62,731 nucleotides of DNA from an uncultured Lachnobacterium sp. (GCA_900546625.1 URDU01000014.1:1-62731); one strand, 5' to 3'; counted from the stretch's first letter, positions 34,737 through 44,259 are shown. Program-made: numbers and translations. The notes: generated from the sequence alone by a model not told the origin.

Positions 34737-35601
34737 GTTTGTTATCCTTCCCGCCTCTCATCGCTACAGCTCCCGGCGACGAAATTGCACTTTCCAATAC
34801 AAGCTTCACCAGCCAGATAAAAAATACTATCACAAGTACAGGAATAAGACACGTTGTGACTATGAGCACTGCCAGTCCATCAATGAACTTATTGACCATG
34901 TTCTTTACACTATCTGCAGTAACTGACAATGTATTTTTCACACTGTTTACTGCATCCTTTGCCTTATCTATAAAGCTGCTTTCAGTATCCTTACTCTTCT
35001 TGCTATCCTTGTCATCATCCTTTGATGTTTCTGATTCATCCGCTAAATCATTTGCCTCATCAATCGTCGCATCAATCGACTCCTGGTATGTACTGTAAAT
35101 CATTTTTGAAACATGCACACTTACCGGAATAACCGCATATATTGCCAGTCCAAAAATGAATATTTTGACACCTATTTTCCAAAAGAACTCCTTTTTACTT
35201 CCAAAATACACTGCCAATGCCAGCATTGATACCGGAATAAGCCATTTGAAGGTCAACGCGCCCAAAATAGTCAGCAGATATTTTTCAAGATATATTGCTG
35301 ATACAACAATCAAAAAATATCCTGCCAGATCCATTAATTTATTTGCGACAGGAGTTCCGTCATCTCCCGGTGCTAATGTAATAAGTGTTGAAACTGCTGT
35401 AGCACTTGCGCTCAGCTCCAGCGCAGTTGTTTTCTTTTCATCCAGATACTTTATAGTTTCTTTGTTTATTTTTGACTCAGGCGATGAGTAGCTTTTTGCA
35501 AGTCCAAAAAAAGAAATACCTGCAATAATTATACACACTATAATTGCAACTACTCTGAATAGCAGGCTTCTTTCAAACGATGAATCAATTTTATTTTCCA
35601 T
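34723..35601 (-). CDS. Multi-pass membrane protein of unknown function
   Basis: A 292-residue protein with about six hydrophobic segments (near residues 15-35, 88-108, 115-135, 140-165 and 240-265). A large hydrophilic loop at residues 170-235 is rich in Asp, Lys and Ser (DDDKDSKKSKD). I do not recognise the family. Translation is likely coupled to the HD gene, whose start it overlaps. Its position next to the AGCS gene upstream (53-base gap) may be coincidental. Confidence 0.6.
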   Translation of the reverse strand: MENKIDSSFERSLLFRVVAIIVCIIIAGISFFGLAKSYSSPESKINKETIKYLDEKKTTALELSASATAVSTLITLAPGDDGTPVANKLMDLAGYFLIVVSAIYLEKYLLTILGALTFKWLIPVSMLALAVYFGSKKEFFWKIGVKIFIFGLAIYAVIPVSVHVSKMIYSTYQESIDATIDEANDLADESETSKDDDKDSKKSKDTESSFIDKAKDAVNSVKNTLSVTADSVKNMVNKFIDGLAVLIVTTCLIPVLVIVFFIWLVKLVLESAISSPGAVAMRGGKDNKHDNR

Positions 35602-35653
35602 AATGACTTATACCCTCATATTCTATAAAAATGTTCTTTTCACCTTTTCCCGG

Positions 35654-37069
35654 CTATTCTTTATTCTTCACGGTAGATGCAGCTCCCTCGCCGGCAAAAT
35701 ATTCCTTCACCAGCTTTACAACTACACCCGAAAGCAAAAATACCGCAATAAGGTTTGGTATGACCATAAGACCATTAAATGTCTCCGCTATGCTCCACAT
35801 CAGTCCAAGGTTCATTGTCGCACCGACTATCGCAACAAGCGAATATACTACCATGAACGGCTTATTTGCCTTGCTTCCGAACAAGAACTCTATGCATCTG
35901 GTTCCGTAAAGTCCCCAGCCTATGATAGTAGAAAATGCAAAACAGCACATGGCAACCGCTGTAAAGATTGATACCCAGCCGCCGTAGGTGGATGTAAATC
36001 CGCTGATTGTAAGCTCTGCGCCTGCTGCTTCTCCATAGCCCACAGTGACTCCGCTGCAGAGTATGACAAGTGCTGTGAGTGTACATATCACGATAGTGTC
36101 CACAAACACCTCAAATATGCCAAAGAAGCCCTGCTTTACAGGCTTTTTGGTGTCTGCACAGGCATGTGCGATAGAGCCTGTTCCAAGACCTGCTTCGTTG
36201 GAAAAAATTCCTCTGGAAACTCCCTTTTTCATGCTCATAAAGAAGCTTCCGACTGCTCCGCCTGTCACTGCTGACGGATTGAACGCGCCCTCTATTATTG
36301 CCCCAAACACACCCGGTATAGCTTTAAAGTTGACGATTACTACTCCAAGTGCCAGCAGAATATACATGACTGCCATAAATGGCACAAGCTTTTCCGTAAC
36401 CTGCCCTATACGCTTGATTCCGCCAAGCAGAATAAGCGCTATAAGTGCGGCAAGCACTATTCCTATTATGAGATTGAGCGTTGATGCCGACTCTTTTGAA
36501 ATTATATCGTAATTATATAAAGCTGAATCAATTGCTGTGGTTATGGTGTTTACCTGTGTAGCGTTTCCAGTACCGAACACGGTGAGCACTCCAAACGCTG
36601 AGAACAGATAGGCAAGCCAGTGCCAGTGCTTTTTAAGACCGTTTTTAATATAGTACATAGGACCGCCTACCAGGTCGCCGTTTGCATTTCTCTCATGAAA
36701 ATGTACAGCGAGTGTGACCTCCGAGAACTTGGTACACATGCCAAGAAGTGCTGAAATCCACATCCAGAATACCGCTCCCGGCCCACCTATCGCGATGGCT
36801 CCCGCTACTCCTGCCACATTTCCTGTACCGACAGTCGCCGCAAGTGCCGTACACACTGCCTGAAACGGTGTGAGCGCTCCGTCAGATGCCTCACGTTTTT
36901 TGAGCATCCTGCCAAGCGTAACCTTCATCGCATACGGAAACTTTCTAATCTGAATAAATCCCGTTCTGAAGCTCAAAAGCAGTCCGACACCTATGATACA
37001 TATCATCGCAGGCACGCCCCAGATAAAATTGTTGACCACGTCATTGACTTTTTCTATTACTGATAACAT
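35654..37069 (-). CDS. Sodium:alanine symporter (AGCS family), second copy
   Basis: A 471-residue AGCS symporter related to the product of 23422-24849. It shows PFQAVCTALAATVGTGNVAGVA, GGPMYYIKNGL and GIFSNEAGLGTGSIAHACA. Unlike the other copy it has no glycine riboswitch in its short leader. This suggests a different substrate preference (alanine or another small neutral amino acid) or constitutive use. AGGAG precedes the ATG. Confidence 0.93.
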   Translation of the reverse strand: MLSVIEKVNDVVNNFIWGVPAMICIIGVGLLLSFRTGFIQIRKFPYAMKVTLGRMLKKREASDGALTPFQAVCTALAATVGTGNVAGVAGAIAIGGPGAVFWMWISALLGMCTKFSEVTLAVHFHERNANGDLVGGPMYYIKNGLKKHWHWLAYLFSAFGVLTVFGTGNATQVNTITTAIDSALYNYDIISKESASTLNLIIGIVLAALIALILLGGIKRIGQVTEKLVPFMAVMYILLALGVVIVNFKAIPGVFGAIIEGAFNPSAVTGGAVGSFFMSMKKGVSRGIFSNEAGLGTGSIAHACADTKKPVKQGFFGIFEVFVDTIVICTLTALVILCSGVTVGYGEAAGAELTISGFTSTYGGWVSIFTAVAMCCFAFSTIIGWGLYGTRCIEFLFGSKANKPFMVVYSLVAIVGATMNLGLMWSIAETFNGLMVIPNLIAVFLLSGVVVKLVKEYFAGEGAASTVKNKE

Positions 37070-37171
37070 CTTTTTCTCCTACTGAATTTAGTGTAACGTA
37101 TAAAGTATAACACGGTTTGTGCAATTTTTAATATATTAAATTTCATTTTCCGGTAATTTTTCTTTATAAAA

Positions 37172-37210
37172 AACACCCGGATACGGCAATTTAGCTATAT
37201 CCGGGTGTTT
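37172..37210 (-). terminator. Terminator after the small acidic ORF
   Basis: Minus-strand AAACACCCGGATA pairs with TATCCGGGTGTT across a loop of about 14 bases, followed by TTTATAAAG. It starts about 30 bases past the stop at 37241 and separates that gene from the AGCS gene. Confidence 0.7.
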
Positions 37211-37240
37211 ATTTTTGTATAATATATACAGAATATCCCT

Positions 37241-37447
37241 CTACAGTCCCTGTGTCATCTTGTAATCTATAAGTGTCATGAGTGATTCTGACTCGATGGC
37301 GAGCTGCTCACACTCCTCAATCCACTTGTCATAGGCTTCACTCGCCTCATCCTCCGGCTCCTTTGCTTCGAGCGCCTCCATCATGGCATTGACCTCGGCA
37401 AATTCTGCCTTGATATCCTCTAAGAGAGAGTCTTTTGTTGATTTCAT
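37241..37447 (-). CDS. Small acidic helical protein, hypothetical
   Basis: A 68-residue protein. The ATG at 37447 has a strong site (GGGGAGG, five bases away); the longer frame upstream has none. Composition is highly acidic and helical (DIKAEFAEVNAMMEALEAKE), consistent with a coiled coil. No known family is recognised. It has its own terminator. Confidence 0.65.
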   Translation of the reverse strand: MKSTKDSLLEDIKAEFAEVNAMMEALEAKEPEDEASEAYDKWIEECEQLAIESESLMTLIDYKMTQGL

Positions 37448-37556
37448 GGTTTCCTCCCCATTCTTTATTACGGCCCATCTTCGTGAGTCCGGTAACCAGT
37501 GTACTGGCATGTTCATATAATTTAGAGCTATGTTTATCCTATATTTATTCCATTAT

Positions 37557-38114
37557 TTATTCCATATTCGAATCGAAGTGTGGCTCAAGCATCTCAAGCT
37601 CCGCCACATCTATGCAGTTTGGAATCGTGCCGTTTATTACGTCCTGCTTACACTCTGCGTAGTCAAACCACTTTACAGAGTCGATTTCCTCCTTCTGCAC
37701 GGTGATGTCCGCTTCATCCACGTCGAGCCACAGAAGAAATACCTTGCTTATCTGGTTGTCCAGGAATCTTTCTCCGTGAAACACCTCGTCTGCATGGTGT
37801 CTGTGCAGTCCACAGTCGATAAGCTGTGCCGGCTCTATTGTAAGGCCCAGCTCCTCCTTAAGCTCCCTGAGCGCAGACGGTATATAGTCCACACCGGCCG
37901 GTATGTGTCCCGCGCTTGATATGTCATAGCAGCCCGGAAAGGAGTCTTTTTCCATACACCTTTTCTGTAAAAGTATCTGTATGGAGTTTCCACGGCGTCT
38001 GACTATCCAGACATGCGCAGTCCTATGAAGTATATTGTTTCTGTGCGCCTGCTTGCGCTCTACGGTCTGTCCTGTTGGATTTCCCTGCTCGTCCACTATA
38101 TCAAAATATTCCAT
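37557..38114 (-). CDS. Nudix hydrolase, isopentenyl-diphosphate-isomerase-like group
   Basis: A 185-residue Nudix protein. The Nudix box is AGHIPAGVDYIPSALRELKE followed by ELGL; the core REL-EE-G residues are present, but the first conserved Glu of the box is Val here. The N-terminal MEYFDIVDEQGNPTG and LLQKRCMEKDSFPGCYDISS patterns fit the IPP-isomerase-like/YfcD group. AAGGAG precedes the ATG. It lies 32 bases after metG and may be co-transcribed with it. The substrate is unknown. Confidence 0.87.
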   Translation of the reverse strand: MEYFDIVDEQGNPTGQTVERKQAHRNNILHRTAHVWIVRRRGNSIQILLQKRCMEKDSFPGCYDISSAGHIPAGVDYIPSALRELKEELGLTIEPAQLIDCGLHRHHADEVFHGERFLDNQISKVFLLWLDVDEADITVQKEEIDSVKWFDYAECKQDVINGTIPNCIDVAELEMLEPHFDSNME

Positions 38115-38146
38115 ATGAGACTCCTTTCTTGTCGCTTACATCCGAA

Positions 38147-40192
38147 TCACTCGATAGGCGCTCCTGCCGGCATTGGTTTCTCCGGTGTCAGGAGTGCGAG
38201 ATTGCCCTCTGCATCCTCTGCACAGAGCAGCATTCCCTCTGACAAAACACCTGCGAGCTTAGCAGGCTTTAAGTTTACGAGAACCATTACCTTCTTGCCT
38301 ACCATCTCCTCAGGAGAATAGTACTTTCTGATGCCTGATACTATCTGCTTTGTCTGGTTTCCAATCTTCACCTGTGAGCAGAGAAGCTTCTTTGACTTCG
38401 CAACTGCCTCACATTTTACGATTTCGCCAACCTGGAACTGGAGCTTTTCAAAGTCATCAAATGTGATTTCTGCCTTTGCTTCCACATCCATCGGCTCAAG
38501 GTCTGCGCTATCTGCGGCATTTTCACCTGCGCCACAGCCACATGCTGCCTTACCCTCAACTGCAGCAAGCTTAGCCTGCTCAGCCTCAAACTCTGCTTTC
38601 TGTACCGCCTGGATTTTCTCTACCTCAGGCATCACATCCTCTGCCTTTAATCTGCCGAAGAGAATCTCAGGTTTGTCTGTAACCTTTGTGCCGCTCTCAT
38701 AAAGACCAAATTTGTCAAGGTCATCGAACTCACGGAGTGTTGTGTTAAGCTGTGCCACAATCTTTTCTGCTGTCTCCGGCAGGAATGAATGAAGCAGGCT
38801 TGCTCCGATTGTGATAGACTCTGTGAGGTTGTAAAGCACCTCAGCAAGACGATCCTGCTGTGCCTCGTCCTTTGCAAGCACCCAAGGTGTTGTCTCGTCG
38901 ATGTATTTGTTGCAGCGGCGGAAAAGTGCGAATACCTCTGTGATGGCATCTGCCACACGAAGTCCTTCCATTTTCTTTGCCACTTTATCTCTTGTGCCGG
39001 TAACAACAGCCTTAAGATCTGCGTCAATGGCAGTCTGATCTGCATCGCCTGTTGCGCCTGTGCTCTTTACGATGCCGTCAAAATATTTATTGCTCATGGA
39101 AACTGTTCTGTTTACAAGGTTTCCAAGTATGTTTGCAAGGTCTGAGTTGAATCTCTCGATTACAAGATCCCATGTGATGATTCCGTCGTTCTCGAATGGC
39201 ATCTCATGAAGCACAAAGTAACGTGTGGCATCCACGCCGAAAAGTCTGACCATATCGTCTGCGTAGATAACGTTTCCTTTTGACTTACTCATCTTGTCAC
39301 CGCCCTGAAGCAGCCATGGATGTCCGAATACCTGCTTTGGAAGAGGAAGGTCAAGTGCCATAAGGAAAATAGGCCAGTAAATAGTGTGGAAACGCACGAT
39401 ATCTTTTCCGATAAGGTGCAGATCTGCAGGCCAGTTTTTCTTGAAAAGCTCTGATGATCCGTCAGGATCGTAACCGATTTTTGTGATATAGTTTGTGAGG
39501 GCATCAAGCCATACATACACTACATGCTTTGGATCGAAATCTACCGGAATTCCCCAGCTGAATGATGTTCTCGATACGCAAAGATCCTGAAGTCCCGGAA
39601 GCAGGAAGTTGTTCATCATCTCGTTTTTCCTTGAAACTGGTTGGATGAAATCAGGGTGTGTGTTGATATAGTCGATGAGTCTGTCTGCATATTTGCTCAT
39701 CTTGAAGAAGTATGCCTCCTCCTTTGCAGGCTGTACCTCGCGTCCGCAGTCCGGACATTTTCCGTCCACGAGCTGTGACTCTGTCCAGAATGACTCACAT
39801 GGTGTACAGTAAAGTCCCTCGTATGAGCCCTTGTAGATGTCGCCCTGATCGTAAAGCTTCTTGAAGATTTTCTTTACACATTTCTCATGGTCCTCATCCG
39901 TTGTGCGGACAAAATTGTCATATGATGAATTTACCATATCCCAGATTCTCTTTACCTCACCTGAAATCTGATCTACATACTCCTTCGGTGAAATTCCGGC
40001 TGCCTCAGCCTTTTCCTGGATTTTCTGTCCGTGCTCATCTGTTCCTGTCTGGAAATATACGTCGTATCCCTCTGCTCTCTTGTATCTGGCGATTGCGTCT
40101 GCAAGGATGATCTCATATGTGTTTCCGATATGAGGCTTGCCTGATGTGTACGCAATGGCTGTTGTCATGTAATATTTACCTTTGTTTGCCAA
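38147..40192 (-). CDS. metG: Methionyl-tRNA synthetase
   Basis: Charges tRNA-Met. The Rossmann signature PHIGN is near residue 20, and the metal-binding insert has two CxxC pairs (CTPCESFW, CPDCGREV). The KMSKSKGN loop is near mid-protein. The C-terminal EMAPII-like tRNA-binding domain follows an Ala-rich linker (DFEKLQFQVGEIVKCE). The start is TTG at 40192 (protein MANKGKYYMTT), eight bases after AGGAGG; the longer frame extends into the leader without support. The 681-residue length is normal for the two-domain Firmicutes form. It is controlled by a T-box leader. Confidence 0.96.
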   Translation of the reverse strand: MANKGKYYMTTAIAYTSGKPHIGNTYEIILADAIARYKRAEGYDVYFQTGTDEHGQKIQEKAEAAGISPKEYVDQISGEVKRIWDMVNSSYDNFVRTTDEDHEKCVKKIFKKLYDQGDIYKGSYEGLYCTPCESFWTESQLVDGKCPDCGREVQPAKEEAYFFKMSKYADRLIDYINTHPDFIQPVSRKNEMMNNFLLPGLQDLCVSRTSFSWGIPVDFDPKHVVYVWLDALTNYITKIGYDPDGSSELFKKNWPADLHLIGKDIVRFHTIYWPIFLMALDLPLPKQVFGHPWLLQGGDKMSKSKGNVIYADDMVRLFGVDATRYFVLHEMPFENDGIITWDLVIERFNSDLANILGNLVNRTVSMSNKYFDGIVKSTGATGDADQTAIDADLKAVVTGTRDKVAKKMEGLRVADAITEVFALFRRCNKYIDETTPWVLAKDEAQQDRLAEVLYNLTESITIGASLLHSFLPETAEKIVAQLNTTLREFDDLDKFGLYESGTKVTDKPEILFGRLKAEDVMPEVEKIQAVQKAEFEAEQAKLAAVEGKAACGCGAGENAADSADLEPMDVEAKAEITFDDFEKLQFQVGEIVKCEAVAKSKKLLCSQVKIGNQTKQIVSGIRKYYSPEEMVGKKVMVLVNLKPAKLAGVLSEGMLLCAEDAEGNLALLTPEKPMPAGAPIE

Positions 40193-40350
40193 TTTAGTTT
40201 CCTCCTGATTTTTAATGCTTCGCACATATAGTCTTCTATAATGCCTTATCACATACAGTATATTCCTCAGAAAAAATACTATATTTATTTCCTCAGAACA
40301 ACTGTATGCTCTCCGGCAATTCAATATATTACGTGCGAAGCCGTAATAAT

Positions 40351-40392
40351 AAAAAGCGCCTTCTCAGGAGAAAACTCCCAAGAAGACGATTA
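40351..40392 (-). terminator. T-box terminator upstream of metG
   Basis: Minus-strand CGTCTTCTTGGGAG pairs with CTCCTGAGAAGGCG, followed by CTTTTTATTATT. It is the OFF structure of the T-box leader. Confidence 0.85.
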
Positions 40393-40629
40393 TATCGTGG
40401 TACCACTTCTCTTCACGCAGCTATCAAAATCATCCGACATCACATGCCGGCTCTGCTGCGCCTCTTTCCGCTATAACAGGCGGTTCCTGTCAGTACCTAG
40501 CCAATGGTTCGATACTGCTGCTCCAAAGCCATATTCCTCCTACTTTAGGTCATCCCCTCTCAGCCTGTGTGGGATTTCTCTGTAAATCTGCCATAAAAGT
40601 ACTCTCTTTTTCGTCGCTTTTATCTCATA
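40351..40629 (-). promoter_or_regulatory. T-box leader, methionine specifier
   Basis: The T-box core AAGTGGTACCACG is read on the minus strand near 40400, just before the terminator. Upstream lies a long stem I. Its loop contains GGAATATGGC, whose ATG (40530-40532) is the candidate specifier codon and matches the downstream metG. Uncharged tRNA-Met would pair with the specifier and the T-box bulge and stabilise the antiterminator. Confidence 0.92.
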
Positions 40630-40636
40630 CATTTCT

Positions 40637-40665
40637 AGAGTAGCATGTGATTTTTAAATTGTCAA
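40637..40665 (-). promoter_or_regulatory. Sigma-A promoter of the metG T-box transcript
   Basis: On the minus strand TTGACA (40660-40665), 17 bases, TACTCT (40637-40642). The -35 lies inside the last codons of the upstream ATPase gene. Confidence 0.6.
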
Positions 40666-42057
40666 CTGTTGTAAGTCAACAAGAATAAGTTTATCTGTAT
40701 TTTTTGCTTCCTCAATAACAGCATCCGTAAATCCCGACTTTGAAAATAATGCAAACCATGTATTTTTGCGCTTTTTGTTAAAAATATCTGCTTTCTCCTT
40801 TAGCTCAGTAAGCACAGACAGATCAAGCTTTTCATTTCTCCATTTACATTCCCCAATGATGAAGTCATCTCCATCACACGCTATCAGATCAATTTCCACC
40901 TGATGCCGCGTTTTAGGATCAGTTCCCCACCATCTGCCTATATTGGTAAACAAAATCGGAAGATTTCCGTTGGCATTTTGCATACACAAATAATCACTAC
41001 ATACTTTTTCAAATACAAGTCCCATATAATTACTATAATCAGGCACTATCTTTTTCGCCCACACAGCCTGATTAGCACCGGTTTCAATCAATGTCCTGTT
41101 TGTGAAAACATAACGATACCAGAAGCGGAACATCAGGTCTGAAATTCCATATAATGTTTTTCTTGAGGAATCTTTCTCACCAAAAGGTGTTTCCTTATAA
41201 ATAATCCCCAACTCACAAAGTATTTTTATATATTTCAGGCATTTTGCCGTATCCTCGCCTATCTTTGTAGAAATTTCATTTGCCTTTGTATATCCGCTTG
41301 CAACTGCCTCAATTATTGCGCTGTATACCCCCGGCTCCTGTACCTCCTGTCTCAATAAAAGCAGTGGTTCCTCATACAGATATGCCGTATTTTTCAAAAA
41401 GCCTTCTTTTATGTTATCTTCCAGACTCATGTTGTTTCTAATCTGCTGTAAATATAAAGGCGTTCCACCGAAAGCACCGTACAGCATTATCTTTTCCTGC
41501 GTACTAAATCCATCCATAAATTTAATACTTGTTTTGTAATTAAACGGTTTCATATGAAGCTGCCCTGTTCTTCTTCCGAAAAGCGGACTTTTAGCTCCTA
41601 AAACCTCTTTTTCCATAAACCCCATATAGCTTCCGCATAATACAATAAAAAGCTTTCCATACTTTAAGCTGTGATCTATCAAATGCTGAAGCTCTGACAA
41701 TAAAGCTCTGTTTTTTTGCACAAGGTATGGGAACTCGTCAATAACTATGACCAATTTCTTATCCTTCTGACGTTCATTTAAATATAATAATGCATTGCTC
41801 CATGAAGAAAACGGCTCTAGATTTACCTCATTATAAAAGCTAAATACCAGCTCAGAAAATTTCTCCAGATTAAGCTTATCATTGCTCTGCTCCGCTGAAT
41901 AAAAAATCGCAGCCTTGCCTTTGCAAAACTCATTCAACAATGTAGTCTTGCCCACTCTTCTGCGCCCATACAGTACAAACAGTTGAAAACAATTTTGCTC
42001 ATATAGTAAATTTAAATCATTTAACTCAGTCTCTCTGCCTATAAATTCTTTCATCAT
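40654..42057 (-). CDS. AAA ATPase with C-terminal DUF234 nuclease-like domain
   Basis: A 467-residue P-loop ATPase of the archaeal-type ATPase/DUF234 group. Walker A is YGRRRVGKTTLL (residues 29-40) and Walker B is KLVIVIDEFPYL (near residue 105). A winged-helix region follows. A C-terminal PD-(D/E)XK-like pattern is visible (EIDLIACDGDDFIIGECKW, with E/D...ECK). The cellular role of these proteins is not established. The gene is the only one of its transcript and is preceded by a promoter and a large palindrome, suggesting specific control. Confidence 0.87.
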   Translation of the reverse strand: MMKEFIGRETELNDLNLLYEQNCFQLFVLYGRRRVGKTTLLNEFCKGKAAIFYSAEQSNDKLNLEKFSELVFSFYNEVNLEPFSSWSNALLYLNERQKDKKLVIVIDEFPYLVQKNRALLSELQHLIDHSLKYGKLFIVLCGSYMGFMEKEVLGAKSPLFGRRTGQLHMKPFNYKTSIKFMDGFSTQEKIMLYGAFGGTPLYLQQIRNNMSLEDNIKEGFLKNTAYLYEEPLLLLRQEVQEPGVYSAIIEAVASGYTKANEISTKIGEDTAKCLKYIKILCELGIIYKETPFGEKDSSRKTLYGISDLMFRFWYRYVFTNRTLIETGANQAVWAKKIVPDYSNYMGLVFEKVCSDYLCMQNANGNLPILFTNIGRWWGTDPKTRHQVEIDLIACDGDDFIIGECKWRNEKLDLSVLTELKEKADIFNKKRKNTWFALFSKSGFTDAVIEEAKNTDKLILVDLQQLTI

Positions 42058-42077
42058 ATCACCCGTTTTGCAAACAA

Positions 42078-42108
42078 TTAACTTTGAAGTAAATTACTTT
42101 CAAGTTAA
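42078..42108. repeat. 31-bp palindrome at the ATPase transcription start
   Basis: TTAACTT-TGAAGTAA-A-TTACTT-TCAAGTTAA, an almost perfect inverted repeat. It abuts the -10 box and lies between the promoter and the ATPase start, where a repressor or an RNA hairpin could act. Confidence 0.8.
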
Positions 42109-42136
42109 TTATCGTATATATATAACTTAAAGTCAA
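42108..42136 (-). promoter_or_regulatory. Sigma-A promoter of the DUF234 ATPase gene
   Basis: On the minus strand TTGACT (42131-42136), 17 bases, GATAAT (42108-42113). Confidence 0.6.
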
Positions 42137-42173
42137 TAACTAAAATTTACTATTTGCTTCTTTTTGCTTCTTT

Positions 42174-42767
42174 TCACCCTGCTTTCAATAGCTTTCTATT
42201 CGGAAACTCAGAGATTTCCAGCATTGGTGCTTTTTCCTGCATATCCTCTTTTGTACAGCCCTCAGTCCTTGTAATAGGATAAGGCAGCTCAAATTCCATG
42301 CTTGTTCCCTTTCTAAGTGAAAACGATGTCCCCGGCATATCAGGGTACATTGTGCAAAAAACATTCTCACTTACAAGTGCCATATAATTATCGCCCGTAA
42401 GACTATAGCGATCCAGCATCAGCCCACCTTCCTCTCCAAGGTCACAGTTTTTATTATAAATACGAACCTTTAACAGACAATAAAATGGAGTATTTTTTAC
42501 TGTTGCCTTATCTGCCTGTCCCATATTATAACGCTCATAAAGTTCTTTTGTATCTACTACCTCATAGCCCAGAACCTGTACAGCATATCCGTCGATGCAC
42601 TCTTCAACAGTATCCACATAATCATTTCCAAAATCTACAGTTTCTCCCACATCATATATGTATGTCGGTACTTTATCAGCATTTTTATTAACCACAATGA
42701 CACGGACTGTAAATAAAACGAGAAAGATCAATCCACAAACAAGAAGTACTCTATTTCTCACCCACAT
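42174..42767 (-). CDS. Membrane-anchored extracytoplasmic protein of ECF operon 2
   Basis: A 197-residue protein with one N-terminal membrane helix (residues 7-27) and an extracytoplasmic domain (YIYDVGETVDFGNDYV and later EISEFPNRKLL). It resembles, in layout and in the first strand (IYxxGExV), the lipoprotein at 45112. Its start overlaps the ABC ATPase gene by ten bases, so it is the last gene of the operon. It may belong to the DUF5028-type group, but I cannot confirm that. Confidence 0.62.
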   Translation of the reverse strand: MWVRNRVLLVCGLIFLVLFTVRVIVVNKNADKVPTYIYDVGETVDFGNDYVDTVEECIDGYAVQVLGYEVVDTKELYERYNMGQADKATVKNTPFYCLLKVRIYNKNCDLGEEGGLMLDRYSLTGDNYMALVSENVFCTMYPDMPGTSFSLRKGTSMEFELPYPITRTEGCTKEDMQEKAPMLEISEFPNRKLLKAG

Positions 42768-43402
42768 ATCCTGCCCTCCTTAAGTTTTACGATTTCATCA
42801 GATAATTCCTCCAATGTCTGCATATCATGACATGAAATAATCACAAGTGCTCCCCGCTCTTTCTGTTTTCTCACAACTGATTTAACCATTTCCTTTCCAT
42901 CATCATCCAGGGCATTTGTCGGCTCATCTAATACTACGATATCAGGATTTCCAAGAACTGCTGCCGCAATCCCCAGTCTCTGTTTCATTCCAAGTGAATA
43001 CTTTTTATATTTTTTCTTTCCCGCCAGTTCGAGTCCCACGTCATCAATTAATCCACAGATTTCATCCTCCATGCTCTTTTTATCCACATTACTATCCACT
43101 TTTGCAAGAAACTTTAAATTATCCGGTCCTGAATACATATCCAGAAACGTAGGATTTTCCAGTAAAAATCCAATGCTCTCCGGAAAATCTATATCTTTTC
43201 CAAGTTCTTTGCCATCAATACACACTTTGCCGCTCGTTGGACGTATCAATCCAATAAGTGCTCTCATAAGCATAGTCTTTCCCGAGCCGTTTATTCCCTG
43301 AAAGCCATATACTTTTCCTGATGACATATCCAGATTTATGTCTTCAAGCACTACGCTTTTATTGATTGTTTTACAAAGTTTTTCTACCTCTATATGTGCC
43401 AT
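42758..43402 (-). CDS. ABC transporter ATP-binding protein
   Basis: A 214-residue ATPase. Walker A is GINGSGKTML (residues 37-46), the signature is YSLGMKQRLGIAAA, a slightly variant form without LSGG, and Walker B is IVVLDEPTNALDD. The short length and this signature suit ABC-2-type exporters (lantibiotic immunity or multidrug group). AGGAGG precedes the ATG. It partners the two permeases just upstream. The substrate is unknown; peptide antibiotic resistance is a plausible guess. Confidence 0.88.
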   Translation of the reverse strand: MAHIEVEKLCKTINKSVVLEDINLDMSSGKVYGFQGINGSGKTMLMRALIGLIRPTSGKVCIDGKELGKDIDFPESIGFLLENPTFLDMYSGPDNLKFLAKVDSNVDKKSMEDEICGLIDDVGLELAGKKKYKKYSLGMKQRLGIAAAVLGNPDIVVLDEPTNALDDDGKEMVKSVVRKQKERGALVIISCHDMQTLEELSDEIVKLKEGRICG

Positions 43403-43403
43403 T

Positions 43404-44249
43404 CTAGTTTTCCTCCTGAATAATGTTATACTTTTTAAACCTTATCACACCCACTATAACTGTTATAAATATTATTAAACACATAACAGGGATTCCAACT
43501 TTGCAGTCTATACCATCCTCATTTATCCACGAATGCCTTATCAGCATTGCATAATTTCCAATAACAAACACGCTTTGAAAATATGCTGACAGCAGCAAAA
43601 CCATGCTCATTACCATAAAACTGTATATCGGCTTAAGCCAAAGTCCCAGTGCCATTTGTATCTGACATATTGCTACAGATAACATAAAAACCATTACTAT
43701 ATCTCCAACCGGCATTATTGCATCTGGCTTAAGTGACGTATCTGCCCCCAGATTAAAAAGAACAGTCTGCATATCTGTATTTACCTGCATTCCGGACTGT
43801 ATGCCGCTTATACTGCAAAAAGACAGAATTAATGTAAAAATTATCCCAAAGAAAATAATATTGCAGAGCAGATTCCATATACATTTTGACAGCCACCATT
43901 TCACACGGCTTTTTCCCTTTACCAGAAGCTTATTTCCGAAACCGCATAAATTGTTCATTGGATAACTCAGAGTTACAAAAAGTATCATTACAAAAAGCAG
44001 TATCCATGTCACAGGAAATTGAAATACATTTTCCATAGACAGTTCATACTTCTTCATACCACCGAAATTATATAGCAAAACATCGCCCATATGCTTTTGT
44101 GTACTTACACCATACTGCGCATACGAATTCATTTTCTGCCACAGCATAAACAGTACAGCCGTTTCAAATATAATCGGAAACAATAATAATTTCAGGTTTT
44201 TTATGCAGCCATTTTTTATGTCATAACATAACATTTTCCACATTTTCAT
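43404..44249 (-). CDS. ABC-2-type transporter permease subunit (second)
   Basis: A 281-residue membrane protein with about six hydrophobic segments (near residues 20-40, 85-105, 130-150, 190-210, 215-235 and 255-275). An N-terminal cytoplasmic start and large first extracytoplasmic loop (residues 40-80) resemble ABC-2 permeases. No cleaved signal. It ends one base before the ATPase start region. It probably pairs with the product of 44260-45108. Confidence 0.75.
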   Translation of the reverse strand: MKMWKMLCYDIKNGCIKNLKLLLFPIIFETAVLFMLWQKMNSYAQYGVSTQKHMGDVLLYNFGGMKKYELSMENVFQFPVTWILLFVMILFVTLSYPMNNLCGFGNKLLVKGKSRVKWWLSKCIWNLLCNIIFFGIIFTLILSFCSISGIQSGMQVNTDMQTVLFNLGADTSLKPDAIMPVGDIVMVFMLSVAICQIQMALGLWLKPIYSFMVMSMVLLLSAYFQSVFVIGNYAMLIRHSWINEDGIDCKVGIPVMCLIIFITVIVGVIRFKKYNIIQEEN

Positions 44250-44259
44250 ATATGCATCC

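Noticed and set aside
40241..40585. Plus-strand 114-codon frame over the T-box
   Set aside because: It lies wholly in the metG leader antisense and has no ribosome site.
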